64,000 nucleotides of DNA, taken from NCBI GenBank assembly GCA_021292105.1, contig CM037865.1, positions 75,569,541 through 75,633,540 on the forward strand. Reading direction: 5' to 3'. The notes under the pieces were generated by a model. The model had not been told where the DNA came from and ran no database searches. It worked only from the letters and a program-made list of their open reading frames with translations. The position numbers were made by a program, and so were the translations under genes. This stretch comes from Anadara kagoshimensis (lineage: Eukaryota > Mollusca > Bivalvia > Arcoida > Arcidae). Positions 43,301-58,300 of the stretch are shown piece after piece (position 1 is the stretch's first letter; each line of letters opens with the position of its first letter).

Positions 43301-46300
43301 TCCAATGAAAAGTGTTTTAATATATGTGACGTATAACAATACCTGATAACTTTTTGTTCAGCATACCAACAATATATCTATATAATTACTATTCACCAGG
43401 AACATGCAGTCATATAATACCTGATAACTTTTTGCTTTTGATTATGGAATCACGTTAGTTGATGTTTTTCCAGTAAAATGACATTCAGGAAATAATTAAA
43501 CATTTTCTATACCACTCTGCTCTAATGTTATAGGGTATTGATCACACAAAACACTTCCAACCTCTATTTCATGCATGTGTGTCTCATAATTTTATATTAA
43601 GTTTTCATGTTCTTGCTCTATACAAGCCATCAAGATGGCGATTACCAAGTAATTGACAATTCTTGCTATTGGTAAATTTATATTGTTTTAAACTTTTAGG
43701 CAAATGAACCTCTTGTTGTTAAAGAACCTACAGAAGAAGAGATTGCGCCAAGATTTCGTAAAAAGGCTGCTCCAGAGAAAGAAAAGGTCATTATACCTGA
43801 TTATATTGCTGAAGCTGCTGGAAGAAGTGCTCTGGACTCTTATAATGACCTCCAGAAAGGAGTGGAGAAAAGTAAGATATTAAACGAACAAAAACAGACT
43901 CACTATTAGACACTTATAGTAATTCTTGGGCTTTATTGGCACAACTGTGGAACAAGTGTCACATTACCAAATCATACTAGGCTACCCAGATGTAAGCATG
44001 GGTGACAGTGGGCTTGTATTGGCACAACTGTGGAACAAGTGTCACACTACCAAATCATACTAGGCTACCCAGATGTAAGCATGGGTGACAGTGGGCTTGT
44101 ATTGGCACAACTGTGGAACAAGTGTCACACTACCAAATCATACTAGGCTACCCAGATGTAAGCATGGGTGACAGTGGGCTTGTATTGGCACAACTGTGGA
44201 ACAAGTGTCACATTACCAAATCATACTAGGCTACCCAGATGTAAGCATGGGTGACAGTGGGCTTGTATTGGCACAACTGTGGAACAAGTGTCACACTACC
44301 AAATCATACTAGGCTACCCAGATGTAAGCATGGGTGACAGTGGGCTTGTATTGGCACAACTGTGGAACAAGTGTCACATTACCAAATCACACTAGGCTAC
44401 CCAGATGTAAGCATGGGTGACAGTGTGTATTATCTGTATGTCTGCTTTGTACAAATGTGCACTAAGGAGAAGGTTTAGGTACTAACTCATTGAGACAGCA
44501 GTCCCAGAGACTTCAGTCCCACCAGTCCATTATCCAGTAACTTGCTAAGGTCACAACCTGTCCTGTCAGGGTTTGCACCAACAACCTGTAGGAGCCTTAT
44601 GTTCTATCAACTGAACTACATGCTTCCATGCTAACTTTTATGACATTATTGTTTGTAAGGGAGTAATGGTTAGTAACCCTATAGTGTCATTTGTCTGACA
44701 TTATCTACAACTAACCAGTGGGTATTTAATTAGTACAGACTAGTATAGGAGTAATGGTTAGTAACCCTATAGTGTCATTTGTCTGACATTATCTACAACT
44801 AACCAGTGGTGTTTAATTAGTACAGACTAGTATGGGAGTAATGGTTAGTAACCCTATAGTGTCATTTGTCTGACATTATCTACAACTAACCATGGGTGTT
44901 TAATTAGTACAGACTAGTATAGGAGTAATGGTTAGTAACCCTATAGTGTCATTTGTCTGACATTATCTACAACTAACCAGTGGGTTTTAATTAGTACAGA
45001 CTAGTATGGGAGTAATGTTAGTAACCCTATAGTGTCATTTGTCTGACATTATCTACAACTAACCAGTGGGTGTTTAATTAGTACAGACTAGTATAGGAGT
45101 AATGGTTAGTAACCCTATAGTGTCATTTGTCTGACATTATCTACACTAACCAGTGGGTGTTTAATTAGTACAGACTAGTATAGGAGTAATGGTTAGTAAC
45201 CCTATAGTGTCATTTGTCTGACATTATCTACAACTAACCAGTGGGTGTTTAATTAGTACAGACTAGTATAGGAGTAATGGTTAGTAACCCTATAGTGTCA
45301 TTTGTCTGACATTATCTACAACTAACCAGTGGGTGTTTAATTAGTACAGACTAGTATAGGAGTAATGGTTAGTAACCCTATAGTGTCATTTGTCTGACAT
45401 TATCTACAACTAACCAGTGGGTGTTTAATTAGTACAGACTAGTATGGGAGTAATGGTTAGTAACCCTATAGTGTCATTTGTCTGACATTATCTACAACTA
45501 ACCAGTGGGTGTCTGACATTATCTACAACTAACCAGTGGGTGTTTAATTAGTACAGACTAGTATAGGAGTAATGGTTAGTAACCCTATAGTGTCATTTGT
45601 CTGACATTATCTACAACTAACCAGTGGTGTTTAATTAGTACAGACTAGTATGGGAGTAATGGTTAGTAACCCTATAGTGTCATTTGTCTGACATTATCTA
45701 CAACACCCAGTGGGTGTTTAATTAGTACAGACTAGTATAGGAGTAATGGTTAGTAACCCTATAGTGTCATTTGTCTGACATTATCTACACTAACCATTGG
45801 GTGTTTAATTAGTACAGACTAGTATGGGAGTAATGGTTAGTAACCCTATAGTGTCATTTGTCTGACATTATCTACAACTAACCAGTGGGTGTTTATTTAG
45901 TACAGACTAGTATGGGAGTAATGTTAGTAACCCTATAGTGTCATTTGTCTGACATTATCTACAACTAACCAGTGGGTGTTTAATTAGTACAGACTAGTAT
46001 AAGGAGTATAGTTATAACCCTATAGTGTCATTTGTCTGACATTATCTACAACTAACCAGTGGGTGTTTAATTAGTACAGACTAGTATGGGAGTAATGGTT
46101 AGTAACCCTATAGTGTCATTGTCTGACATTATCTACAACTAACCAGTGGGTGTTTAATTAGTACAGACTAGTATGGGAGTAATGGTTAGTAACCCTATAG
46201 TGTCATTTTGTCTGACATTATCTACAACTAACCAGTGGTATTTAATAGTACAGACTAGTATAGGAGTAATGGTTAGTAACCCTATAGTGTCATTTGTCTG

Positions 46301-49300
46301 ACATTATCTACAACTAACCAGTGGTGTTTAATTAGTACAGACTAGTTAGGAGTAATGGTTAGTACCCTATAGTGTCATTTGTCTGACATTATCTACAACT
46401 AACCAGTGGGTGTTTAATTAGTACAGACTAGTATAGGAGTAATGGTTAGTAACCCTATAGTGTCATTTGTCTGACATTATCTACAACTAACCATGAGTGT
46501 TTAATTAGTACAGACTAGTATGGGAGTAATGGTTAGTAACCCTATAGTGTCATTTGTTTGACATTATCTACAACTAACCAGTGGGTGTTTAATTAGTACA
46601 GACTAGTATAGGAGTAATAGTTAGTAACCCTATAGTGTCATTTGTCTGACATTATCTACAACTAACCAGTGGGTGTTTAATTAGTACAGACTAGTATGGG
46701 AGTAATGGTTAGTACCCTATAGTGTCATTTGTCTGACATTATCTACACTAACCAGTGGGTGTTAATTAGTACAGACTAGTATAGGAGTAATGGTTAGTAA
46801 CCCTATAGTGTCATTTGTCTGACATTATCTACAACTAACCAGTGGGTGTTTAATTAGTACAGACTAGTATAGGAGTAATGGTTAGTAACCCTATAGTGTC
46901 ATTTGTCTGACATTATCTACAACTAACCAGTGGGTGTTTAATTAGTACAGACTAGTATGGGAGTAATGGTTAGTAACCCGATAGTGTCATTTGTCTGACA
47001 TTATCTACAACTAACCAGTGGGTGTTTAATTAGTACAGACTAGTATGGGAGTATGGTTTAGTAACCCTATAGTGTCTTTGTCTGACATTATCTACAACTA
47101 ACCAGTGGGTGTTTAATTAGTACAGACTAGTATGTGAGTAATGGTTAGTAACCCTATAGTGTCATTTGTCTGACATTATCTACAACTAACCAGTGGGTGT
47201 TTAATTAGTACAGACTAGTATGGGAGTAATAGTTAGTACCCTATAGTGTGTCATTTGTCTGACATTATCTACAACTAACCAGTGGGTATTTAATTAGTAC
47301 AGACTAGTATGGGAGTAATGGTTAGTAACCCTATAGTGTCATTTGTCTGACATTATCTATAACTAACCAGTGGTGTCTGACATTATCTACACTAACCAGT
47401 GGGTGTTTAATTAGTACAGACTAGTATAGGAGTAATGGTTAGTAACCCTATAGTGTCATTTGTCTGACATTATCTACACTAACCAGTGGGTGTTTAATTA
47501 GTACAGACTAGTATAGGATAAGTGTTAGTAACCCTATAGTGTCATTTGTCTGACATTATCTACAACTAACCAGTGGGTGTTTAATTAGTACAGACTAGTA
47601 TGGGAGTAATGGTTAGTAACCCTATAGTGTCATTTGTCTGACATTATCTACAACTAACCAGTGGGTGTTTAATTAGTACAGACTAGTATAGGAGTAATGG
47701 TTAGTAACCCTATAGTGTCATTTGTCTGACATTATCTACAACTAACCGTGGGTGTTTAATTAGTACAGACTAGTATAGGAGTAATGGTTAGTAACCCTAT
47801 AGTGTCATTTGTCTGACATTATCTACAACTAACCAGTGGTGTTTAATTAGTACAGACTAGTATGGGAGTAATGGTTAGTAACCCTATAGTGTCATTTGTC
47901 TGACATTATCTACAATTAACCAGTGGGTGTTTAATTAGTACAGACTAGTATAGGAGTAATGGTTAGTAACCCTATAGTGTCATTTGTCTGACATTATCTA
48001 CAACTAACCAGTGGGTGTTTAATTAGTACAGACTAGTATGGGAGTAATGGTTAGTAACCCGATAGTGTCATTTGTCTGACATTATCTACAACTAACCAGT
48101 GGGTGTTTAATTAGTACAGACTAGTATGGGAGTAATGGTTAGTAACCCTATAGTGTCATTTGTCTGACATTATCTACAACTAACCAGTGGGTGTCTGACA
48201 TTATCTACAACTAACCAGTGGGTGTTTAATTAGTACAGACTAGTATGGAGTATGGTTAGTAACCCTATAGTGTCATTTGTCTGACATTATCTACAACTAA
48301 CCAGTGGTATTTAATTAGTACAGACTAGTATGGGAGTAATGGTTAGTAACCCTATAGTGTCATTTGTCTGACATTATCTATAACTAACCAGTGGGTGTCT
48401 GACATTATCTACAACTAACCAGTGGGTGTTTAATTAGTACAGACTAGTATAGGAGTAATGGTTAGTAACCCTATAGTGTCATTTGTCTGACATTATCTAC
48501 AACTAACCAGTGGGTGTTTAATTAGTACAGACTAGTATAGGAGTAAGTGTTAGTAACCCTATAGTGTCATTTGTCTGACATTATCTACAACTAACCAGTG
48601 GGTGTTTATTTAGTACAGACTAGTATAGGAGTAATGGTTAGTAACCCTATAGTGTCATTTGTCTGACATTATCTACAACTAACCAGTGGGTGTTTATTTA
48701 GTACAGACTAGTATGGGAGTAATGGTTAGTAACCCTATAGTGTCATTTGTCTGACATTATCTACAACTAACCAGTGGGTGTTTATTTAGTACAGACTAGT
48801 ATAGGAGTAATGGTTAGTAACCCTATAGTGTCATTTGTCTGACATTATCTACAACTAACCAGTGGGTGTTTATTTAGTACAGACTAGTATGGGAGTAATG
48901 GTTAGTAACCCTATAGTGTCATTTGTCTGACATTATCTACAACTAACCAGTGGGTGTTTTATTTAGTACAGACTAGTATGGGAGTAATGGTTAGTAACCC
49001 TATAGTGTCATTTGTCTGACATTATCTACAACTAACCAGTGGGTGTTTATTAGTACAGACTAGTATGGAGTAATGGTTAGTAACCCTATAGTGTCATTTG
49101 TCTGACATTATCTACAACTAACCAGTGGGTGTTTATTTAGTACAGACTAGTATAGGAGTAATGGTTAGTAACCCTATAGTGTCATTTGTCTGACATTATC
49201 TACAACTAACCAGTGGGTGTTTATTTAGTACAGACTAGTATGGAGTAATGGTTAGTAACCCTATAGTGTCATTTGTCTGACATTATCTACAACTAACCAG

Positions 49301-52300
49301 TGGGTGTTTAATTAGTACAGACTAGTATGGGAGTAATGGTTAGTAACCCTATAGTGTCATTTGTCTGACATTATCTACAACTAACCAGTGGGTGTTTATT
49401 TAGTACAGACTAGTATGGGAGTAATGGTTAGTAACCCTATAGTGTCATTTGTCTGACATTATCTACAACTAACCAGTGGGTGTTTAATTAGTACAGACTA
49501 GTATAGGAGTAATAGTTAGTAACCCTATAGTGTCATTTGTCTGACATTATCTACAACTAACCAGTGGGTGTTTAATTAGTACAGACTAGTATGGGAGTAA
49601 TGGTTAGTAACCCTATAGTGTTATTTGTCTGACATTATCTATAACTAACCAGTGGGTGTCTGACATTATCTACAACTAACCAGTGGGTGTTTAATTAGTA
49701 CAGACTAGTATGGGAGTAATGGTTAGTAACCCTATAGTGTCATTTGTCTGACATTATCTACAACTAACCAGTGGGTGTTTAATTAGTACAGACTAGTATA
49801 GGAGTAATGGTTAGTAACCCTATAGTTGTCATTTGTCTGACATTATCTACAACTAACCAGTGGGTGTTTAATTAGTACAGACTAGTATAGGAGTAATGGT
49901 TAGTAACCCTATAGTGTCATTTGTCTGACATTATCTACAACTAACCAGTGGGTGTTTAATTAGTACAGACTAGTATGGGAGTAATGGTTAGTAACCCTAT
50001 AGTGTCATTTGTCTGACATTATCTACAACTAACCAGTGGGTGTTTAATTAGTACAGACTAGTATGGGAGTAATGGTTAGTAACCCTATAGTGTCATTTGT
50101 CTGACATTATCTACAGCTAACCAGTGGGTGTTTAATTAGTACAGACTAGTATGGGAGTAATGGTTAGTAACCCTATAGTGTCATTTGTCTGACATTATCT
50201 ACAACTAACCAGTGGGTGTTTAATTAGTACAGACTAGTATAGGAGTAATGGTTAGTAACCCTATAGTGTCATTTGTCTGACATTATCTACAACTAACCAG
50301 TGGGTGTTTAATTAGTACAGACTAGTATAGGAGTAAGTGTTAGTAACCCTATAGTGTCATTTGTCTGACATTATCTACAACTAACCAGTGGGTGTTTATT
50401 AGTACAGACTAGTATAGGAGTAATGGTTAGTAACCCTATAGTGTCATTTGTCTGACATTATCTACAACTAACCAGTGGGTGTTTATTTAGTACAGACTAG
50501 TATGGGAGTAATGGTTAGTAACCCTATAGTGTCATTTGTCTGACATTATCTACAACTAACCAGTGGGTGTTTATTTAGTACAGACTAGTATAGGAGTAAT
50601 GGTTAGTAACCCTATAGTGTCATTTGTCTGACATTATCTACAACTAACCAGTGGGTGTTTATTTAGTACAGACTAGTATGGGAGTAATGGTTAGTAACCC
50701 TATAGTGTCATTTGTCTGACATTATCTACAACTAACCAGTGGTGTTTATTTAGTACAGACTAGTATGGGAGTAATGGTTAGTAACCCTATAGTGTCATTT
50801 GTCTGACATTATCTACAACTAACCAGTGGGTGTTTATTTAGTACAGACTAGTATGGGAGTAATGGTTAGTAACCCTATAGTGTCATTTGTCTGACATTAT
50901 CTACAACTAACCAGTGGGTGTTTATTTAGTACAGACTAGTATGGAGTAATGGTTAGTAACCCTATAGTGTCATTTGTCTGACATTATCTACAACTAACCA
51001 GTGGGTGTTTATTTAGTACAGACTAGTATGGGTAATGGTTAGTAACCCTATAGTGTCATTTGTCTGACATTATCTACAACTAACCAGTGGGTGTTTAATT
51101 AGTACAGACTAGTATGGGAGTAATGGTTAGTAACCCTATAGTGTCATTTGTCTGACATTATCTACAACTAACCAGTGGGTGTTTATTTAGTACAGACTAG
51201 TATGGAGTAATGGTTAGTAACCCTATAGTGTCATTTGTCTGACATTATCTACAACTAACCAGTGGGTGTTTAATTAGTACAGACTAGTATGGAGTAATGT
51301 TAGTAACCCTATAGTGTCATTTGTCTGACATTATCTACAACTAACCAGTGGGTGTTTAATTAGTACAGACTAGTATGGGAGTAATGGTTAGTAACCCTAT
51401 AGTGTTATTTGTCTGACATTATCTATAACTAACCAGTGGGTGTCTGACATTATCTAAACCAGTGGGTGTTTAATTAGTACAGACTAGTATGGGAGTAATG
51501 GTTAGTAACCCTATAGTGTCATTTGTCTGACATTATCTACAACTAACCAGTGGGTGTTTAATTAGTACAGACTAGTATAGGAGTAATGGTTAGTAACCCT
51601 ATAGTGTCATTTGTCTGACATTATCTACAACTAACCAGTGGGTGTTTAATTAGTACAGACTAGTATAGGAGTAATGGTTAGTAACCCTATAGTGTCATTT
51701 GTCTGACATTATCTACAACTAACCAGTGGGTGTTTAATTAGTACAGACTAGTATGGGAGTAATGGTTAGTAACCCTATAGTGTCATTTGTCTGACATTAT
51801 CTACAACTAACCAGTGGGTGTTTAATTAGTACAGACTAGTATGGGAGTAATGGTTAGTAACCCTATAGTGTCATTTGTCTGACATTATCTACAGCTAACC
51901 AGTGGGTGTTTAATTAGTACAGACTAGTATGGGAGTAATGGTTAGTAACCCTATAGTGTCATTTGTCTGACATTATCTACAACTAACCAGTGGGTGTTTA
52001 ATTAGTACAGACTAGTATAGTAATGGTTAGTAACCCTATAGTGTCATTTGTCTGACATTATCTACAACTAACCAGTGGGTGTTTAATTAGTACAGACTAG
52101 TATAGGAGTAATGGTTAGTAACCCTATAGTGTCATTTGTCTGACATTATCTACAACTAACCAGTGGGTGTTTATTAGTACAGACTAGTATGGGAGTAATG
52201 GTTAGTAACCCTATAGTGTCATTTGTCTGACATTATCTACAACTAACCAGTGGGTGTTTAATTAGTACAGACTAGTATGGGAGTAATGGTTAGTAACCCT

Positions 52301-55300
52301 ATAGTGTCATTTCTCTGACATTATCTACAACTAACCAGTGGGTGTTTAATTAGTACAGACTAGTATGGGAGTAATGGTTAGTAACCCTATAGTGTCATTT
52401 CTATGACATTATCTACAACTAACCAGTGGGTGTCTGACATTATCTACAACTAACCAGTGGGTGTTTAATTAGTAAAGTACAGTCTAGTAATAAAGAGTAA
52501 ATTTCTTTGTTTTTTGTGAAGATAAACTTGTTTATTATTATGGACTTGATAAATCCCTGGACAAGGTTGTTATGAAAAAAAGTTACCCCCCCCCCCCATT
52601 AATATTGTAGAAGGAATCTTAAACTCCAACCATAGTAATCTGTACAAAATTGAAACTGAGACTTGATAGTTTCAGATTACAAATGTAATTAATCTTGAGA
52701 TGGAAGAATGTTCATTCATTGTGTTGTCTTTTTGTTTTGAATCCTTTTACACAACTTTTTTTTAAAATTATTAGTAAATACTTGAAGTCAATTACTGTGT
52801 ATCCATAAATTGATGGCACATGGTTTTTATTTTTTATTTCTTTTAATGGAAAATGTTTCCATTAAACTATCAATAAAATGCATTTAAAATGCACTGACCT
52901 AACCAAATTATATTTTTAATTAAAAACATTATTGTTCAGTTCTACTGTACATAGAGAAATTTTGCAAAAATTGTGGAAACTTGATTTGATTAAGTTTATA
53001 CACCAATTGGGCCTTATTCAAAGTTACATCAGGGCATTTAGGGTCAGGTAGGTCATTGTTGCTCGGGTTTTTTCCAGGTGTGATCATCATAAATATTTAA
53101 ATTATGACATAACCTGTATAGTTGTTCCAAGTAAGAAGGTACAGAAGGGATAATTTTGACATAGTCATATTTGTTGCTTTGTTAAAAACTTCAAAAATTG
53201 CTCTATGTACAGAATTAAGTTCACTTTTTCATGAATGAAAAATATTTTTCCCTATTAGGTCAGTATATTTTGTATTAAGTTTTGACAATTTTTTGTGCGT
53301 TTGTTGGAAAATACGACTTTATTCTTGCATTTTCCATGTGCACTGAATTTATGGAAATACAGTAATTTTTGTTTGCTGTGACTGTTTTAGTGTCTGAAAT
53401 GATGCAATCAGAGTTGTCTGGCACTGTAATGGAAAATGTGGAAGGTGGTTTGACTGCTGAAGAACTGGAACTAGCTAAACAAGCCATGGCTGTAAGTATT
53501 TATGTATAATGTGTATCTTTATATTTTTTATACTCCATGTATACATTCTATATTGTAAACAAGAGTGGTTTTAATTAAGAAATATGTAGTGTGATGCTGT
53601 AACAATATGTACAACAATTGTCCAATACAATCACCATAAGTATGAAAATTGGCTTTAATTTTCCAGTGTCATTAGCTGCATTATTGTTGTATATGTATGT
53701 GTTGTTTTAAAGCCTAAGATGGGCAGGAAAGACATCTGATTCATTGGAAACTTGTTACATATTGACGACATCAATTTCTACATAATTGCAATTCTCTTTG
53801 AATAATTTTTTTTATTTCCTTATTTGATGTATTTTTGCAATAAACCATATGTATCAGTGTAAATTATTTTACAATTTCTTTATTTTGTTCCTTATCAGTA
53901 GTTTTAAAATCTACAAATTAAAAACCCTAAATGACAGTATACTATAAAGCTAACCCAATAAAGTGAATTTAAAATAAAAACTTTTTTTCAAATGTGATTT
54001 TGTCTATTCATTCTAAATTGGCCTAATAGTAATCATACAAGTTGTATTGGTCGATGCTTTTTAATGTACAGGAAAAAGTTTTGTTGGCAACACAAAAATT
54101 AGATGAAATGGAGTCACCAAGGCTGAAGAAAAAGAAGCCTGTTGCTGAAGGCAAACCTGCTCAAGGTAAAAAAGGAAAAAAGAAAGCCAAAGAAGAAAAG
54201 AGTACCATGGAAACAGAGAGGGCCAGGATAAAGGAACAACAAAAACAAGAAAAATTGGTAACTTTTGTTTGTTTCTATGTATGAGTGTTTCTTTTTTGTG
54301 TGAGAATACCTTACCTATTTAAAAAATGTTGAAGTTAAAGATGAGGTTGCAGTAATTTATACTTTTGCTATTCATTATGTTCATTAGTGAGATTGGAATC
54401 ATGGTACATTGACATAGAAAACTTTGACATTTACATTCAACGAAGATATTACTTGAAATTTCAAATTCCTTGATAGAACCAGCAGACAGTTAACCTGTCA
54501 TTTATCGACCAACCACTAGTACATGTAATATCAGCTGGGCTACAATGTGTTTGATGTTAAGAAAAAATTTTTGGCCAAAATGCTGAGTCATTGTAAAAGA
54601 AGAAAGCTTATTTAGAGTAACAGATGATTTTGTGATTTTTTATGTACAGGTTACATGAGAGACAAACAATAATAGATGGTTTTAGTTTTCAATGAATTCA
54701 TACTTGATTTTTATTAATACTGTATTTTTATTTTTTTTTTTCATGTTTTAGAAACGGCTTGAAGAGGTAAAGGCATTGCAGGAGAAAATATCAGAGAAAG
54801 AAGCAGAGAGAAAAGAAGCAGAAAGAATAGCAAAAGATAGAGAAATTGTAAGTAGAACAAGTTTTATGACAGGTATGCCTTCCAAGATTCTCCATCTAAG
54901 AAAAAAGAGTACAGATTTTCAATTACAGTCAAAATGTTTCTTTTTTTTCAATGAAGCCTTTGAGGCAGATTGATTTCATTCTTCTATAAGTCAGAGAGCC
55001 ACACAACACAATTCCATGACGTTTGATGTAAACAAATAATGAAGTGATTAGCCCTTGACCTCTGTGTATGGTAATAGAGCTTATCAGCAGATTTTGGGAA
55101 TCTGTATGAAGACACTCATGCTGTTTGTTATTGATCGTTTTCATACTAACCTGAAAAGCAAAACATATAATTTCAATCCGTAGGAAAAATAACCTACATT
55201 AATATTTTACCAACAAAGTTCTTTTTGCAACACAAATCCATAAAGCTTAATTTTTGTTGTCAGAATATGGTTCATTAAAACTAGACTGTCTTTACTCTTT

Positions 55301-58300
55301 ACCTCAACTATAGATGATAGTATAGTGTCATAATAAAATTAATTTTGAATTTTAGGAGATAAAGTTGGAAATGGAGAGATTAGCTAAAGAGGCTGAGCAG
55401 ATATCACAGGCAGAGGAAGATGTCAGAATGGCACTGGCAGATTCCAGGAAGAAACAACGGGAAGAAAGAGAAACAAGGAGAAAGGCTGAACTAGAACGCA
55501 AGAAGCAAGAAATCATTGATAAACGTGAACGAGAAAGAAAATCCATGATGGATGCTGCAAAACGACGTGAACAAGATATGCTTTCACAGATTGAAGATGC
55601 TGAAATAAAACGAAGATTCCAGGAAGATGAGGAGAGAAAACTTGATGAAGAAGAAAGACTTGCAGCTGAACGATTAGAGGTGAGAGCAATAAATGGCCGC
55701 ATCGGTCTTACAGAATGTGACTGCTTGTGTCATACAGAATGTGCTTTATCATGATTATTTTAATTCAGTATCAAATAATTTGGTTTGCCTTATTTGTTCA
55801 GATTCATATCTTTGACAGGTATTTTAAGTTATAATAGATGCAGTCACTGTAGTACCATCAGTAGGTAGCAACTTGTCCATGTATCACCTATATATGGCGA
55901 TCTTTGGTAACCTATAGTGAATTGTAGTCAAACGTCAGTCACTGTTGATTGACTTCAGTATTGGTATTACTATGTACAGAACCATGAGTCCAGACACATA
56001 GTAGACAGATACCACATGTATTCAAAACTATAACTATTTTATCATGTACTCTAGGAGTTATTGTCACGATGATGTTTTTGTTTACAGGAAGAAATGGAAG
56101 AAATAAAAAGAAGAGCAGAAGAAGAAGAAGAAAGAGAGAGGGAGATAGAGAGAATGGTGAGTAGTGGGAGACGTTTTATATGGGGGCACCTGGAAGAGGG
56201 AGATAGAGAGAATGGTGAGTAGTGGGAGACATTTTATATGGGGGCACCTGGAAGAAGAGATAGAGAGAATGGTGAGTAGTGGGAGACGTTTTATATGGGG
56301 ACACCTGGAGAGAGAATGGTGAGAAGTGGGAGACGTTTTATATGGGGACACCTGGAGAGAGAATGGTGAGTAATGGGAGATGTTTTATATGGGGGCATCT
56401 GGAACATGTGGAAGAGGGAGATAGAGAGAATGGTGAGTAGTGGGAGACGTTTTATATGGGGACACCTGGAGAGAGAATGGTAAGTAGTGGGAGACATTTT
56501 ATATGGGGCACCTGGAAGAGGGAGATAGAGAGAATGGTGAGTAGTGGGAGATGTTTTATATGGGGGCACCTGGAAGAGGGAGATAGAGAGAATGGTGAGT
56601 AGTGGGAGACGTTTTATATGGGGCACCTGGAAGAGGGAGATAGAGAGAATGGTGAGTAGTGGGAGATGTTTTATATGGGGACACCTGGAAGAGAGAGATA
56701 GAGAGAATGGTGAGTAGTGGGAGACGTTTTATGTTGGGGACACCTGGAAGAGGGAGATAGAGAGAATGGTGAGTAGTGGGAGACGTTTTATATGGGGACA
56801 CCTGGAAGAGGGAGATAGAGAGAATGGTGAGTAGTGGGAGACGTTTTATATGGGGACACCTGGAAGAGGGAGATAGAGAGAATGGTGAGTAGTGGGAGAT
56901 GTTTTATATGGGGCACCTGGAAGAGGGAGATAGAGAGAATGGTGAGTAGTGGAAGACGTTTTATATGGGGGCACCTGGAAGAGGGAGATAGAGAGAATGG
57001 TGAGTAGTGGGAGACGTTTTATATGGGGACACCTGGAAGAGGGAGATAGAGAGAATGGTGAGTAGTGGGAGACGTTTTATATGGGGGCACCTGGAAGAGG
57101 GAGATAGAGAGAATGGTGAGTAGTGGGAGACGTTTTATATGGGGACACCTGGAGAGAGAATGGTGAGTAGTGGGAGACCTTTTATATGGGGGCACCTGGA
57201 AGAGGAGATAGAGAGAATGGTGAGTAGTGGGAGATGTTTTATATGGGGACACCTGGAAGAGGGAGATAGAGAGAATGGTGAGTAGTGGGAGACGTTTTAT
57301 ATGGGGGCACCTGGAAGAGGGAGATAGAGAGAATGGTGAGTAATGGGAGATGTTTTATATGGGGGCACCTGGAAGAGGGAGATAGAGAGAATGGTGAGTA
57401 GTGGGAGACGTTTTATATGGGGACACCTGGAGAGAGAATGGTGAGTAGTGGGAGACGTTTTATATGGGGGCACCTGGAAGAGGGAGATAGAGAGAATGGT
57501 GAGTAGTGGGAGATGTTTTATATGGGGACACCTGGAGAGAGAATGGTGAGTAGTGGGAGACGTTTTATATGGGGGCACCTTGAAGAGGGAGATAGAGAGA
57601 ATGGTGAGTAGTGGGAGATGTTTTATATGGGGGCACCTGGAAGAGGGAGATAGAGAGAATGGTGAGTAGTGGGAGACGTTTTATATGGGGGCACCTGGAA
57701 GAGAGAGAATGGTGAGTAGTGGGAGACGTTTTATATGGGGGTACCTGGAAGAGAGAGATAGAGAGAATGGTGAGTAGTGGGAGACGTTTTATATGGGGAC
57801 ACCTGGAAGAGGGAGATAGAGAGAATGGTGAGTAGTGGGAGATGTTTTATATGGGGGCACCTGGAAGAGTGAGATAGAGAGAATGGTGAGTAGTGGGAGA
57901 CATTTTATATGGGGGCACCTGGAAGAGGGAGATAGAGAGAATGGTGAGTAGTGGGAGATGTTTTATATGGGGGCACCTGGAAGAGGGAGATAGAGAGAAT
58001 GGTGAGTAGTGGGAGACGTTTTATATGGGGGCACCTGGAAGAGGGAGATAGAGAGAATGGTGAGTAATGGGAGATGTTTTATATGGGGGCACCTGGAAGA
58101 GGGAGATAGAGAGAATGGTGAGTAGTGGGAGACGTTTTATATGGGGACACCTGGAGAGAGAATGGTGAGTAGTGGGAGACGTTTTATATGGGGGCACCTG
58201 GAAGAGGGAGATAGAGAGAATGGTGAGTAGTGGGAGATGTTTTATGGGGACACCTGGAGAGAGAATGGTGAGTAGTGGGAGACGTTTTATATGGGGGCAC

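Larger units (their letters stand above)
42744..43337. mobile_element. 594-bp insertion in the 78-bp array
   Basis: The array breaks after CATATAATA and resumes at AATACCTGATAAC, so AATA is present on both sides (possible 4-bp target duplication). The insert begins near a strong hairpin and carries an exon-like minus-strand frame. Near its right end it carries degenerate GTTATCACATGGC repeats. The class is not recognised. Confidence 0.7.
41650..43432 (+). repeat. 78-bp array, about 11 copies, interrupted by two insertions
   Basis: The unit contains ATACCAACAATATATCTATA, TAATTACTGTTCACCAGCAA and CATGCAGTCATATAATACCT. The array runs 41,650-42,294, resumes at 42,636-42,743 and again at 43,338-43,432; the gaps are inserted elements. 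Variants CACCAGCAAC and CACCAGGAAC alternate. Confidence 0.93.

Noticed and set aside
409..52485. CRISPR array or prokaryotic repeat system
   Set aside because: Units are directly adjacent with no unique spacers, and the context is a eukaryotic intron-rich gene.
55352..55702. Minus-strand Ser-rich open frame opposite exon 17
   Set aside because: The Ser-rich translation is the antisense of Glu/Lys/Arg codons in a well-supported exon.
56082..57578. Minus-strand repeat proteins (HHSLYLPLPGAPYKTSPTT type)
   Set aside because: Incidental translation of the ~58-bp array; frames break with each unit-length change.
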